From positions 17,609,501 through 17,673,500 of the forward strand of contig NC_088342.1 of assembly GCF_036884655.1 (NCBI RefSeq): DNA of 64,000 nucleotides, given 5' to 3'. The notes below the pieces were generated by a model. That model saw nothing but the letters and a program-made list of their open reading frames with translations. It ran no database searches and had not been told where the DNA came from. Both the position numbers and the translations under genes were made by a program. Each line of letters opens with the position of its first letter. Position 1 is the first letter of the stretch. Positions 22,400-34,464 of this stretch are shown here, piece by piece. The DNA comes from Musa acuminata AAA Group. Taxonomy: Eukaryota; Streptophyta; Magnoliopsida; Zingiberales; Musaceae.

Positions 22400-23267
22400 A
22401 ACCCAGAAAGCCATATAACAATTTTATGTTTCTCGGGGTCGGCCAGTTTTGCATTGCTCCAATTTTGAAGGGGTCCATTGCCACACCTTCCTCTGATATG
22501 ATATGCCCAAGATATTCCACCTTCTGTTGAAGAAAGCAAAAATTTGTAGTGGTTGTTGTGCGTACAAAAGGTGGTTTTCGGTATGTCTTATTCGCACGCT
22601 CGTATTTGATGATACCCGGATCAAAGGTCCAGCTTTGTGAAGATTTATGCTCCCTTTTCATCTAGCAATTCATCTACTATTGGAATAAGGTATTTGTCCT
22701 TGATGGTTATGCTATTGAGAGCTCGGTAATCAACACATATTCGCCTCGTTCCGTCCTTCTTGCGTACAAGTAGCACCGGTGAATAGTAGAGTTTAAAACT
22801 TCGCCGAATAACTCCTATTTTGAGCATCTCTTTTACAATCCTTTCTATTTCATCCTTCTGGAGATGTGGATATTGATATGGCTGAGCATTTGCTGAAGAT
22901 TTGCCTGGAAGAATCATTATACAATGATCATGCCGATGGGTAAGAGGTAGGTTACGCGGTTCGTCAAATATATTTTAAAATTCAGCAAGCAAAGGAAGTA
23001 GATTTGGATCTTCAAATTCTATTGGCTCTCCCTTAGTTTGCTGCTCAAGTTGTACCAAAAAGCAGCTACATGCTTATGCAAAACCTTCTCCATTTGTTGT
23101 GTGCAAATCGTTGTTATATCGCCCCTACGTTTCCCGTACAATGTCACCTGTTTCTCCTTCCAGGAAACATCACCTAATGTCATTAACCATTTAATTCTAA
23201 GCATGGCCTCATGATTGTTAAGAGGGAGAAGGAAGAAATCTGCAATTATCTCTTGGTCCTGCAACAA
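22400..23267 (-). pseudogene. E2 pol fragment (damaged RT)
   Basis: The fragments cover the protease-RT spacer (23,019-23,267), the RT start (22,645-22,917: VLLVRKKDGTRRICVDYR, TIKDKYLIPIVDELL) and the shared out-of-frame block (22,386-22,661) running into [15 protein letters not shown]. An extra A (GATGAAAAGGGAG) shifts the frame just before the block, in addition to the lesion common to the family. Confidence 0.88.
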
Positions 23268-23276
23268 TAGTTTCTC

Positions 23277-24529
23277 CTACGGGCGCCTACAATCAAAATT
23301 CAAAATCCATCCATCGACGACCTTAACGTCAAACCTGCTGCAATTCTCGATAGGTAAAGCCATCTGGACAGCAACCTTACTGTTTAGAAAGTTATTAGTA
23401 CAGCCCATGTCGATGAGAACAGTGATCGGTTGTTGTTTAAGAAGGCCTCCAACTTTCATCGTTTGCGGGTTTGAGTAGCCGGCTAGTGCATGTACCGTAA
23501 CTTCAGTCGGTTCTGGCTCTTCTTCTGCATCTTCTTCTTCATGATCAAGGTTCTCTTCTGGATATTCAGAGACCACTTCTTCTATTGGTTCAATCATAAG
23601 AAGTCTCCCTTTACTACAGCGATGCTCACGGCTCCACGGCTCATCACAATGCCAACATAACCCCTTCGTATATCGCCCCCAAAGCTCTTCTCTTGTTAAC
23701 CTCTTTGGTGTAGGGACTCGGTCGACAGTAGGGGGGGCTGAGGGCTTCAATATTGCTGGTTGAGGAGTGACCCTAGTCCTCTGAGCTTCATGGTTCAATT
23801 GCTCCTCTTGATGTCGTGCGAAAGAGATGGCTGCCATAAGCGTGTACGGTTGTCGTGATTTAACTTCTCCTCGGATCTCCGGCTTCAAGCCCTCAATGAA
23901 GGTCCTCAATAGCTGATTTTTAGACCAATCACGAGTTTGATTAGATAACCTTTCAAACCTGGTTTGGTACTCCTAAATGGTGAAGGTTTGTCGGATCTTT
24001 GCTAATTATCCGTCAATATTCTCGTAATCGGTTGGTCTGAAGCGTATCAGCAGTCTTTCTTTGAATTGTCGCCATGAAAGGACTCCATAAGTATGTTCAA
24101 ACCAGTCAAAGCACAGTATAGCATCCCCTTCAAGATGTATAGCTGTAATTTTCACCATTGATGCATCTGCGGTTTTGTGGTACCGAAAATATCGCTCCGC
24201 GCATGAGATCCAACCAATCGGGTCTCCTTCTTCCCATCTAGGGAATCCACTCTCATGCATGGATAGTTGGGGTCGGTCAAAGAGCTTCCCCTCTCTTGGA
24301 AGTCATATCTTCGGGCTTGGTGCGATTGGGCAAAGCTCTCTCCTTGATGTGATTTCTTCGGGCTTAGTGGTCGGCCTAACCTGAGTTCGGTAAAGGGCGT
24401 CCGAATCTTATCCTCCATTCGTGCCTCGAAGGCTTCAAATTTAGCATAGATTACCTCCTCAGATGCCATAGTATATGCCGCCAAATCTGTGATGTTAAGA
24501 TCTCTCTTTTGTTGTCGGGTTAAAGGCAT
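23277..24529 (-). pseudogene. E2 gag-protease, broken
   Basis: Gag starts MPLTRQQKRD at 24,529. There is a frameshift near 24,250, a TAA where other copies have CAA near 24,006, and a stop before MRTFIEGL. The stretch 23,277-23,909 is open through zinc knuckle CWHCDEPWSREHRC, the Glu-rich linker and VLIDMGCTNNFL, where the protease DTG has become DMG, so the catalytic triad is changed. A TAG follows FDCRRP. Confidence 0.9.
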
Positions 24530-25784
24530 GTATTGGTTGAGAGAGGTGATGGTCGAAAGGGTTGGTGGATTGGTGGATGTAGGCTACAGTTTAGGCTTGT
24601 TTTGTGGCTATTTTGGGTGTAGTTTGAGGGTGTGGTTTGGTGGAGTTTTAGGGCTGTGGATGAAAGTTTTGGATCTGTGGTAGATGGCAGCAAAGGTTTG
24701 ATAGAAATCAGTGGAAGTTGCAGCAAGCATGTGCTATCTTGTAAGAGCAGAATTGTCGTCCAAGAAACAGCGATTTCTCGACGTAATTTCCACCAAAAAC
24801 TTGAGAGAATTGAGGAGGGAATTGATAGCAAAATCACAGTTTATATGACAACAAGGATGACTAATTTAATCAAGAAAATTTCGGCAATATAACAGCAAGG
24901 AAATTGGTGCAAGTTGCGATAGCAGAATTCTCGTCGAAAAATTTCAGCGGTTTACGATGAAAATTTGCAGCAACACAAAATCGTTTTTATAGATGAATTC
25001 GTCAATAGATCAATCTTAGATTGAAGCCAAGGTGATCTATGAAGTGTATAAGAAATTTCATTCAAAAAAGATTGCAAATAGATGGGTTAAGACAATAATA
25101 TGCGGCTGAAATTTTCTGCAGCACAGATTTTATAGCAGATTGGACGTAAAAGATCAGTAGTTTATATTGAGAATTTTTTGATAAAACCAAAGGGAAATCC
25201 ACTATTAGGAAGTGTCAAAGCTATCATAAAAATTTCGTAAAGATTTGAATAGAAACAAAGTAGTATCAAGATCAAAGAAACAGTGCTATGCGGCTGAAAT
25301 TTTATAGTGCAGATTTTCAAGTATAGCAGATTAGACGTAAAATATCAATGGTTTATATTAAGAATTTTTTGACAAAACCAAAGGAAAATCTACTGTTAGG
25401 AAGTGTTAAAGATGTCATAAAAATTTGATAGATATTTAGATAGAAAAAACACAGTAGCAAGATCAAACAGACGGTTGGAATTCTGCAATGTATCTTTCGT
25501 CGTAGAGATAAAAACTTTATGACGAAAAGTTTATGCAGCAATATAGGAATAATTTTTTTGGGATTTTCAAATAAGGATAACTAAATTGCAACAGCAGTAA
25601 GGTCGAAAACCAGAACCTGTTGCAATTCACGGGGAGATCAAAGGATGATCCGTGGTGGAGATGATGACGGAATTCAGCAACGATCTTTTAAGCAATTGTG
25701 GGAATTGCTTTGGGTGATTGTGGAGGGCTGATGGATGGTAGTGGAAGGGCAGCGAGATGCCAATAACGCTGCTCTGATACCAGG

Positions 25785-26178
25785 TGTTAGAACCCTTGCG
25801 AATTCTAAACTTGGGGTTGATCTCTTTAGGGGATCGGCCTCCTTAGAACTCTATAGGGGTTCCTCCCTCCAAGTTGCTGCTCAAAGGCTGCAGAAAATAT
25901 TCATCTATTGCTTATCAAAAGAGGAGGAATACATGGCTATTTATAGGGTTTCTAAACCCTAACTCCTAATAGGACTCCTACTCAAGACTCCTACTTCTAA
26001 CCAACTCCTAATAGGACTTCTACTCAAGACTCCTATTCCTTTACAACTCCTAATTCTTCTCTGAGAAACAACCTCCTAACCCTAGCCGGCCTCTTCATCT
26101 CTTTAATAGGGGTCGGCTTAGGTAGGTTTTACATGAATGTCCCTCTCAATTACGACTCTCCTAGCTAGAGTCCTAACA
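25785..26178 (-). repeat. E2 5' LTR (subfamily A)
   Basis: A 394-bp LTR with TGTTAGAACCC and CCTAACA ends, preceded on the left by the reverse-complement primer site (CTGATACCAGG). Two ~190-bp leader units lie left of it at about 25,100-25,470. Confidence 0.92.
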
Positions 26179-26416
26179 GAGAAGGCTACGGACTGCGGCG
26201 GAGGGCTACGGTGAACATAGGAGGGCTGTGGTAAAGGGGTGAAGAAGGAACACGAGAGGGCTGAAGAGGGAAGAGGGAAGAGGGAAGAGAGGAGCGATTG
26301 GAGGAAGGGGAAGACGGGGCACCGGTGACACCATACAAGAGTTGTGGTGAACATAAGATGGCTACAGTGAACATAGGAGGGTTGCAGCGAATGGGGCAAA
26401 GGTAGGAGAGAGGAGG
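26179..26416. other. Purine-rich low-complexity DNA between E2 and E3
   Basis: It contains GAAGAGGGAAGAGGGAAGAG runs and two copies of GTGAACATA(G/A)GA. It ends with GGAGG, the left target duplication of E3, and continues after E3 at 29,254 with GGAGG. Together they form one pre-insertion segment of unknown origin. Confidence 0.6.
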
Positions 26417-26432
26417 TGTTAGAACCCTTGCA

Positions 26433-27582
26433 ACCTTACTGTTTAGAAAGTTATTAGTGCTGCCCGTGTCGATGAGAACAGTGATCGGTTGTTGTTTAAG
26501 AATGCCTCCAACTTTCATCGTTTGCGGGTTTGAGTAGCCAGCTAGTGTATGTACCGTAACTTCGGTCGGTTCTGGCTCTTCTTCTGTATCTTCTTCTTCA
26601 TGTTCAAGGCTCTCTTTTGGATGTTCAATGACCTCTTCTTCTATCGGTTCAATCATAAGAAGTCCCTCTTTACTACAGCGATACTCACGGCTCCACGGCT
26701 CGTCACAATGCCAACATAACCCCTTCGCATATCGCTCCCGAAGCTCTTCTCTTGTTAACCTCTTTGGTGTAGGGACTTGGTCGACAGTAGGGGAGGCTAA
26801 GGGCTTCAATATTACTGGTTGAGGAGCGACCTCCGAGCTTCATGGTTGAATTGCTACTCTTGATGTCGTGCGAAAGAGATGGCTGCCATAAGCGTATACG
26901 GTTGTCGCGCTTTAACTTCTCCTCGGATCTCCGGCTTCAAGCCCTCAATGAAGGTCCTCAATAGCTGTTTTTGAGACCAATCATGAGTTTGATTAGATAA
27001 CCTTTCAAACCTGGTTTGGTACTCTTGAATGGTAGAGGTTTGTCGGATCTTTGCTAGTTGTCCGTCAATATTCTCGTAATCGGTTGGTCTGAAGCGGATC
27101 AGCAGTCCTTCTTTGAATTGTTGCCATGAAAGGACTCCATAAGTATGTTCAAACCAGTCAAACCACTGTATAACATCCCCTTCAAGATGTATAGCTGCAA
27201 TTTTCACCATAGATGCATCCGCGGTTTTATGGTATCGAAAATATCGCTCCGCGTGCGAGATCCAACCAATTGGGTCTCCTTCTTCCCATCTAGGGTAGTC
27301 CACTCTCATGCATGGATAGTTGGGGTTGGTCATAGAGCTTCCCCTCTTTTGGAAGTCATATCTTCGGGCTTGGTGAGATTGGGCAAAGCTCTCTCCTTGA
27401 TGTGATTTCCTTGGGCTTAATGGTCGGCCCAATCTGAGTTCGGTAAAGAGTGTCCGAATCTTATCCTCCATTCGCATCTCGAAGGCTTCGAATTTAGCTT
27501 TGATTACCTTCTCAGATGTCATAGTATATACCGCCAAATCTGTGACGTTAAGATCTCTCTTTTGTTGTCGGGTTAAAGGCAT
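26433..27582 (-). pseudogene. E3 gag and start of protease
   Basis: Gag starts MPLTRQQKRD at 27,582 and is open for 242 codons, one of the longest intact gag starts here, to a stop after SFARHQE at 26,854. After a short deletion the frame resumes with zinc knuckle CWHCDEPWSREYRC and VLIDTGSTNNFLNSKVA. It then runs across the LTR stub into flanking DNA, so the open frame to 26,186 is chimeric. The protease lacks everything after its first strands. Confidence 0.9.
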
Positions 27583-28860
27583 GTATTGGTTGAGAGAGGT
27601 GATGGTCGAAAGGGTTGGTGGATTGGTGGATGTAGGCTACGGTTTAGGCTTGTTTTGTAGCTATTTTAGGTGTAGTTTGAGGGTGTGGTTTGGTGGAGTC
27701 TTAGGGCTGTGGATGAAAGTTTTGGATCTGTGGTAGATGGTAGCAAAGGTTTGATAGAAATCAGTGGAAGTTGCAGCAAGTATGTGCTGTCTTGTAAGAG
27801 TAGAATTGTCATCGAAGAAACAACGGTTTCTCGACGTAATTTCTACCAAAAACTTGAGAGAATTGAGGAGGGAATTTGATAGCAAAATTACAGTTTATAT
27901 AACAGCAAGGATGTCTAATTTAATCAAGAAAATTTCGACAGTATGACAGCAAGGAAATTGGTGCAAGTTACGATTGCAGAATTCTCGTCGAAAAATTTCA
28001 ACGGTTTACGACGAAAATTTGCAGCAACACAAAATCGTTTTTAGAGATGAATTCCTTAATAGATCAATCTTAGATGGAAGCCAAGATGATCTATGAAGTG
28101 TATAAGAAATTTCATTAAAAAAAGATTGCAAATAGATGGGTTAAGGCTACAATATGCGGCTGAAACTTTCTACAGCACAGATTTTTAAGTATAGCAGATT
28201 GGACGTAAAAGATCAGTAGTTTATGTTGAGAATTTTTTAATGAAACCAAAGGGAAATCAACTGGTAGGAAGTGTCAAAGCTCTCATAAAAATTTCGTAGA
28301 GATTTGGATAGAAACAATGTAGTATCAAGATCAAACAAACAGTGCTATGCGGCTGAAATTTTACAGTGCAGATTTTCAAGTATAGCAGATTAGACATAAA
28401 ATATTAATGGTTTATATTTAGAATTTTTTGACAAAACCAAAGGAAATCTGCTGTTAGGAAATGTCAAAGATGTCATAAAAATTTCGTAGAGATTTGGATA
28501 GAAAAAACACAGTAGCAAGATCAAACAGACGGTGCTATACGGTTAGGTTGGAATTCTGCAATGTATCTTTCGTCGTAGAGATGAAAACTTCATGACGGAA
28601 AGTTTATGCAGCAATATAGGAATAATTTTTTTGGGATTTTCAAATAAGGATAACTAAATTGTAGCAGCAGTAAGGTATAAAACCAGAACCAGTTGCAATT
28701 CACAGGGAGATCAAAGGATGATCCGTGGTGGTGGAGATGATGGCGGAATTTGGCGACGATCTTTTAAGCAATTGTGGGAATTGCTTTGGGCGGTTGTGGA
28801 GGGTTGATGGATGGCTATGGAAGGGCAGCGAGATGCCAAGAACGCTGCTCTGATACCAGG

Positions 28861-29253
28861 TGTTAGAACCCTTGCAGATTCTAAACTTGGGGTTGATCTC
28901 TTTAGGGGATCGACCTCCTTGGAACTCTATAGGGGTTCCTCCCTCCAAGTTGCTGCTCAAAGGCTGCAGAAAAGATTCATCTATTGCTTATCAAAAGAGG
29001 AGGAATACATGGCTATTTATAGGGTTTCTAAACTCTAACTCCTAATTGGACTCCTACTCAAGACTCCTACTGTAACCAACTCCTAATAGGACTTCTACTC
29101 AAGACTCCTATTCCTTTACAACTCCTAATTCATCTCTAAGAAACAACCTCCTAACCCTAGCCGGCCACTTCACCTCTTTAATAAGGGTCGGCTTAGGTAG
29201 GTTTTACACGAATGTCCCTCTCAATTAGGACTCTCCTAGCTAGAGTCCTAACA
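28861..29253 (-). repeat. E3 5' LTR (subfamily A)
   Basis: A 393-bp LTR ending CCTAACA, followed by the target duplication GGAGG. The reverse-complement primer site GCTCTGATACCAGG lies just left. The leader at about 28,150-28,540 has two ~190-bp units. Confidence 0.92.
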
Positions 29254-29635
29254 GGAGGGAAGGGAAGAAGCTGCCGCCGGAGGAAGACCCGCAGCTACCA
29301 CTGAAGGAAGATGCCACCACTGTCGCTGCTACCATCATTCGCCGATGGGAGGAACTCTGCCATTGTGAGAAACATAGTGGGAGAGAGGACTTCAACGTTA
29401 GGGCACTCATGAGTGGGTTTCTATGTTATGGCACTAGCAAGTGGGTTTCTACAATGGATACTTGGTTCGATTGAGCTAGATGAGTATTTTGGTTCGACTT
29501 AGGCCTGAGTTAAACTAGGTGAGTGCCTAGGCCGTGCCTGAGTTAAGTCACCTAGCCCAATAGGTGGGCGCTCAGGCCTTGCCTCGCCTCGCCTAGGTGC
29601 CTAGGCAAGTGCCCGGGCACCCTGTGACTTCATTG
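29254..29635. repeat. Low-complexity DNA and a CCTAGG-rich dispersed repeat
   Basis: The first 150 bp continue the purine-rich segment left of E3 (GCCGCCGGAGGAAG, GGAAGATGCCACCAC). From about 29,500 to 29,620 there are repeated GCCTAGGC, GCCTCGCCTCGCCTAGG and GTGCCCGGGCACC motifs that can form hairpins. Similar GC-rich CCTAGG repeats are dispersed in many plant genomes. No gene is seen. Confidence 0.45.
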
Positions 29636-30014
29636 GTCAAGACTCTCTCTTCCTAGTGCTTTTAGAGATGGAGTCCTAAGTTGGTTAGGATTCTCCCGTG
29701 CAAGGGCCAATGCCCCACGCTCTCTTCCTCAATTTGGAAGCCTCCCCCCTCTACCGGACACAGATTTGTTGAATCTGACTTTTGGGCTTGAAATTGAACT
29801 CGAGTTGGGTTCAGCAGGATGGAGATTGAATCAGATTGATCAACACTTAGTTTAAGTTGAACCCGAGAATTAAACTGCGTATGATCTGGTCCATGAGCTC
29901 AGATTTGAGTTGGAGCTTGGTTCAATTAGATCATGATTAATTTAGAGTTTGATTCAAACTTCGATTGAGCTGATATGGAGTTTGACTCAACCTCGACTTG
30001 ATCGTCCCTGATCA
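29636..30014 (-). repeat. 3' LTR fragment of the old gypsy relic (family B)
   Basis: It is similar to 43,300-43,830. Shared phrases include CTCTCTTCCTAGTGCTT, GGGCTTGAAATTGA, GGTTCAGCAGGAT and GATTGAGCTGA. On the minus strand the U3 start is TGATCAGGGACGATC, matching TGATAAGGGACAATC at 43,828. Only about 380 bp remain. Confidence 0.6.
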
Positions 30015-30777
30015 TAGCTCCCCCAATTGGGTGATTCAACTCTTGTTGAATCTTAATTTGAGGTTTTGCTTCTCGCCATCAACGGGTTTGAGCAACCAGA
30101 GGTTTTGCTTTGGTACGTTATTGTGATCGACGTGGTCACACCCGACCATGCCATCTTCTTGTGTCGTTTCAATAAGGTTCTCCTTGTTGCCTATCACCGT
30201 CGACTTGAGGGGTCTCGTTTTTCAGACTTCTCGAAGCTGCAAGCTCGCTGCTACCCCTCTTTGTTTCTCCTCTTTTATCATTTTAGAGATAAATTTTAGT
30301 TTCTTGCATGCCAAAAAGAAAGCCACAAGTTTTTAGCAAGCGTTCACCATCCTTTTTTTCTAGGCCAATGGTTTCCTCCATCGAATCAATCAGATCTCAG
30401 ATGACGAAAAACTTCCTTCCATCCATCTAGAGTCGATACTTCTGGGCTCGACATAAGTAAAATCCCAAAGGTAGGGGCTCCTAAGGATGCCTTAACAAAT
30501 GTCAAGTGGTGCCACTTTGCACATCACCTCATTGATGTATTGACTTGTGATAGTGAAGCATATCTTGCATTGTCAGTTAATCTTCATCTTCATATCCTCA
30601 TGGAGTAAACCTAAAGGAGGATATGGGTTTGGATGTGATGTTGTCCCTAGGTCGAGCTTTTGGAGTAAGCTCGTCGAGACGAGGTTCTTTTGACAACCAG
30701 TATCGAAGATAGTGCTATCGACCTTTTGCTTCACTGAATCTTTATAGTGAAGAATTGTTCTCAAAACTTTTGGACTG
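30015..30777 (-). pseudogene. Family B relic: protease and 3' internal end
   Basis: On the minus strand, 30,573-30,764 encodes STIFDTGCQKNLVSTSLL and QKLDLGTTSHPNPYP, a gypsy protease with its DTG triad and the usual PHP(Y)P region. Decayed VMCKVAPLDIC and SPYLWD follow. No RT or integrase was recognised between here and the purine tract (AATTGGGGGAGCT, about 30,015-30,030) before the LTR. The region 30,032-30,300 has open frames but no known motif. The right end is interrupted by E5. Confidence 0.65.
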
Positions 30778-31215
30778 TGTTAGAACCCTTGCAGATTCTA
30801 AACTTGGGGTTGATCTCTTTAGGGGATCGGCCTCCTTGGAACCCTATAGGGGTTCCTCCCTCCAAGTTGCTGCTTAAAGGCTGCAGAAAAGATTCATCTA
30901 TTACTTATGAAAAGAGAAGGAATACATGGCTATTTATAGGGCTTCTAAACCCTAACTCCTAATAGGACTCCTACTTAAGACTCTTACTTCTAACCAACTC
31001 CTAGTAGGACTCCTAGTCAAGACTCCTATTCCCTTACAACTCCTAATTCTTCTCTAAGAAAACACCTCCTACATGAATGCCCCTCTCAATTAGGACTCTC
31101 CTAGCTAGAGTCCTAACAGAATGTCCCTCTCAATTAGGACTCTCCTAGCTACAGTCCTAACAGTTTTACATGAATGTCCCTCTCAATTAGGACTCTCCAA
31201 GCTAGAGTCCTAACA
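30778..31215 (-). repeat. E5 3' LTR (subfamily B, triplicated terminus)
   Basis: The LTR body lacks about 60 bp found in subfamily A (the CCTAACCCTAGCCGGCC to GTCGGC part). Its end carries three successive copies of the module CTCAATTAGGACTCTCC..AGCTAG or TACAGTCCTAACA, ending at 31,083-31,103, 31,163 and 31,215. Each module contains the terminal hairpin and a potential CA end. Confidence 0.92.
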
Positions 31216-33392
31216 GACCCGCCCTCTTCAAATCAGCCTTGTCCTCGAGGCTGATGATTCGTGAATTCTAGGAATTTGATCTTCAAGTCGTCATAGTTCT
31301 CCCAAGTGGCATCTTCTATTGGTAGGTTCGCCCACTGTATTAGCACTTCATTAGTGGGTCATCGTCGTCGAGTCACGATCCGTCGATCAATAATGGCACT
31401 TGGCTAGGTGTGGAGTTCTCTTTGGGTAGTCATATTTGGTGGGTGGCTTTGGGCTGTCTCCAAGCACATATTTAAAACTTTCGTCTGGCCGTCGGTTTAT
31501 GGGTGATATGTCATACTCCTTTTCAATTTAGTACCCTGCATATGGAATAACTTTGTCCAAAATCTGCTCGTGAAGATGCAAGTAGAATTTATCGTAAGCA
31601 CAATGCGTCCCTTATAGTGTAATTCTTTTGAGTCCCAATTGTAATGAGCCATGGGGCTGGGTGCTTCCACCAATTTTTTTATAATCTTACTTTTCTCTGA
31701 ATCTTCCTGCCATTCTATCTTAATATCCTTAAGAAAGTCGCTGGTCGGAAGTGAAACGGCCGAAACTTCAACTTACTCGGGTAGCTGCGAAAGCGCATCT
31801 GCAAGAACATTCTCTTTCCCCTTTTTGTAAGTTATTTCATAATCAAATCCAAGAAGTTTTATTACCCTTTTTTGCTGCTCAGGGGATGATATTTTTTGCT
31901 CCAAAGAGTACTTGAGGCTTTTATGGTCAGTTTTAATTTGAAATCGTCGGCCAATCAAGTAGGGTCTCCACCTCGTTGCTGCGCGCACAATGGCGAGCAT
32001 CTCCTTATCATATGTTGACTTATTTTGATGGGAGGGAGATAAATCCTTGCTAGTGTATATGAGTGGTCGACCATCATGCATTAGAATGGCTCCAATTCCG
32101 ACTCCAGATGCGTCGGTCTCAATAATGAAGGGTCGGTTGAAATCTGGTAGTGTTAGCACCGGCGTCGTCGTCATGACTGCCTTAAGTTTGTCGAAGGCAG
32201 CGGAGGCTCTGTCCGACCATTGGAAGATATCTTTTTTCAGTAAGAAAGTAAGTGGTGCACTGATCTCTCCATAGTTTTTCATGAACTTGCAGTAGTAGCC
32301 TGTTAAACCCAGAAAGCCATGTAGCAATTTTATGTTCCACGGGGTCAGCCAGTTTTGCATTGCTCCAATTTTGAAGTGGTCTACTACCACACCTTCCTCT
32401 GATATGATATGCCCAAGATATTCCACCTTCTTATGAAGAAAGCAAAAATTCATAGTGGTTGTTGTGTGTTCAAAAGGTGGTTTTCGGTATGTCTTCTTCG
32501 CATATTCGTATTTGATGATACCCGGATCAAAGGTCCAGCTTTGTAAAGATTTGTACTCCATTAGCAACTCATCTACTACTGGAATAGGGTATTTATCCTT
32601 GATGGTTATGCCATTGAGAGCTTGGTAATCAACATATAATCGTCATATTCCATCCTTCTTTCGTATGAGGAGCACCGGTGAAGAGTAGGGGCTGTAACTA
32701 GGCCGAATAACTCCTGTTTTGAGCATCTCTTTTACAATCCTTTTCATTTCATCCTTCTGGAGATGTGGATATTGATATGGCTGAGCATTTGCTGGAGATT
32801 TGCCTGGAAGAATCATTATACAATGATCATGCCGACGGGTAAGAGGTAGGTTGTGCGGTTCGTCAAATATATCAGAAAATTCAGCAAGCAAAGGAAGTAG
32901 ATTTGGATCTTCAAATTTTGTTGGCTCTCCCTTAGTTTGTTGCTCAAGTTGTACCAAAAAGCCGCTGCATGCTATATGCAAAACCTTCTCCATTTGTTGT
33001 GTGCAAATCGTCGTTACGTCGCCGTAACGTTTCCCGTGCAGTATCACCTGTTTCTCCTTACTGTAAAATTTTATAATTAGTTGCATAAAATTCCAAGAAA
33101 TATCACCTAATGTCATCAACCATTTAATTCTAAGTATGGCCACATGATCATCAAGAGGGAGGAGGAAGAAATCTGCAATTATCTCTTGGTCCTGCAACAA
33201 CAGTTTCACTTGCGGGCACCTATGATCACACTTCAAAATCCGTCCGTTGGCGACCTTAACGACAAACCTGCTGCAATTCTCAATAGGTAAGTTCATATAG
33301 ACAGCAACCTTACTGTTTAGGAAGTTATTAGTGCTGCCCGTGTCGATGAGAACAGTGATCGGTTGTTGTTTGAGAAGGCCTCCAACTTTCAT
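31216..33392 (-). pseudogene. E5 pol: protease end, damaged RT, RNase H, damaged integrase
   Basis: 32,643-33,392 is open from the protease (VLIDTGSTNNFL) through SKEKQVILHGK to the RT start (VLLIRKKDG). The residue between protease and pol is CAG (Gln) here. 31,773-32,567 contains the out-of-frame RT block in its B form (LLMEYKSLQSW), then [10 protein letters not shown], RNase H (IIETDASGVGIGAILM, KTDHKSLKY, KGKENVLADALS). Integrase and chromodomain-like remnants at 31,216-31,770 are stop-laden and share the CIFTSRFW junction. Confidence 0.9.
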
Positions 33393-33576
33393 CGTTTGTG
33401 GGATTGAGTAGCCAACTAGTGTATGTACCGTAACTTTGGTCGGTTGTGGCTCTTCTTCTGCATCTTCTTCTTCATGTTAAAGGCTCTCTTTTGGATGTTC
33501 AATGACCTCTTCTTCTATCGGTTCAATCATAAGAAGTCCCCCTTTACTACAGCGATGCTCACGGCTCCCCGGCTCA

Positions 33577-34464
33577 TCACAATGCCAACATAACCCCTTC
33601 GTATATCGCTCCCGAAGCTCTTCTCTTGTTAACCTCTTTGGTGTAGGGACTTGGTCGAAAGTAAGGGGGGGCTAAGGGCTTCAATATTACTGGTTGAGGA
33701 GCGACCCTAGTCCTCCGAGCTTCATGGTTCAATTGCTCCTCTTGATGTCGTGCGAAAGAGATGGCTGCCGTAAGCGTATACGGTTGTCGCGCTTTAACTT
33801 CTCCTCGGATCTCCGGCTTCAATTCCTCAATGAAGGTTCTCAATAGCTGTTTTTGAGACCAATCATGAGTTTGATTAGATAACCTTTCAAACCTGGTTTG
33901 GTACTCCTGAATGGTAGAGGTTTGTCGGATCTTTGCTAGTTGTCCGTCAATATTCTCATAATCGGTTGGTCTGAAGCGGATCAGCAGTCCTTCTTTGAAT
34001 TGTCGCCATGAGAGGACTCCATAAGTATGTTCAAACCAATCAAACCATTGTATAGCATCCCCTTCAAGATGTATAGCTGCAATTTTCACCATAGATGCAT
34101 CTGCGGTTTTATGGTACCGAAAATATCACTCTGCGCGCGAGATCCAACCAATTGGGTCGCCTTCTTCCCATCTAGGGAAGTCCACTCTCATGCATGGATA
34201 GTTGGGGTTGGTCATAGAGCTTCCCCTCTCTTGGAAGTCATATCTTTGGGCTTGGTGTGATTGGGCAAAGCTCTCTCCTTGATATGATTTCTTCGGGCTT
34301 AGTGGTCGGCCCAATCTGAGTTCGGTAAAAAGCGTCCGAATCTTATCCTCCATTCGCGCCTCCAAGGCTTCGAATTTAGCATTGATTGCCTCCTTAGATG
34401 CCATAGTATATGCCTCCAAATCTATGATGTCAAGATCTCTCTTTTGTTGTTAGGTTAAAGGCAT
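33577..34464 (-). pseudogene. E5 gag, broken
   Basis: Gag starts at 34,464 (MPLT then a stop where others have Arg or Gln). It is open again at 34,126-34,419 and 33,577-34,092, with FDWFEHTYGVLSWRQF, FIEELKPEI and the run up to the zinc knuckle. A frameshift lies near the Pro-rich segment at about 33,670, and the knuckle has CWHCDEPGSREHRC. Confidence 0.88.

Larger units (their letters stand above)
22400..26178 (-). mobile_element. E2: chromovirus copy, subfamily A, 3'-truncated
   Basis: The right side is complete: LTR 25,785-26,178, primer site, leader and gag-protease. On the left it stops abruptly at 22,400 inside the segment GFLGLTG just after RT, with no RNase H, integrase or 3' LTR. 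The flank at the break shows no LTR end, so the missing part was probably lost by deletion. No target duplication can be tested. Confidence 0.88.
26417..29253 (-). mobile_element. E3: internally deleted chromovirus copy with intact target duplication
   Basis: It is flanked by perfect GGAGG on both sides. The right LTR (28,861-29,253), primer site, leader and gag are present. On the left only the first 16 bases of the LTR (TGTTAGAACCCTTGCA) remain, fused directly to the protease region (ACCTTACTGTTTAG). All of pol and the rest of the 3' LTR are gone. The junction falls at a shared GCA, as expected of a microhomology deletion after insertion. Confidence 0.9.

Noticed and set aside
30032..30336. 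Two plus-strand open frames suggesting a gene
   Set aside because: They lie in the internal 3' part of a minus-strand gypsy relic and show no recognisable domain.
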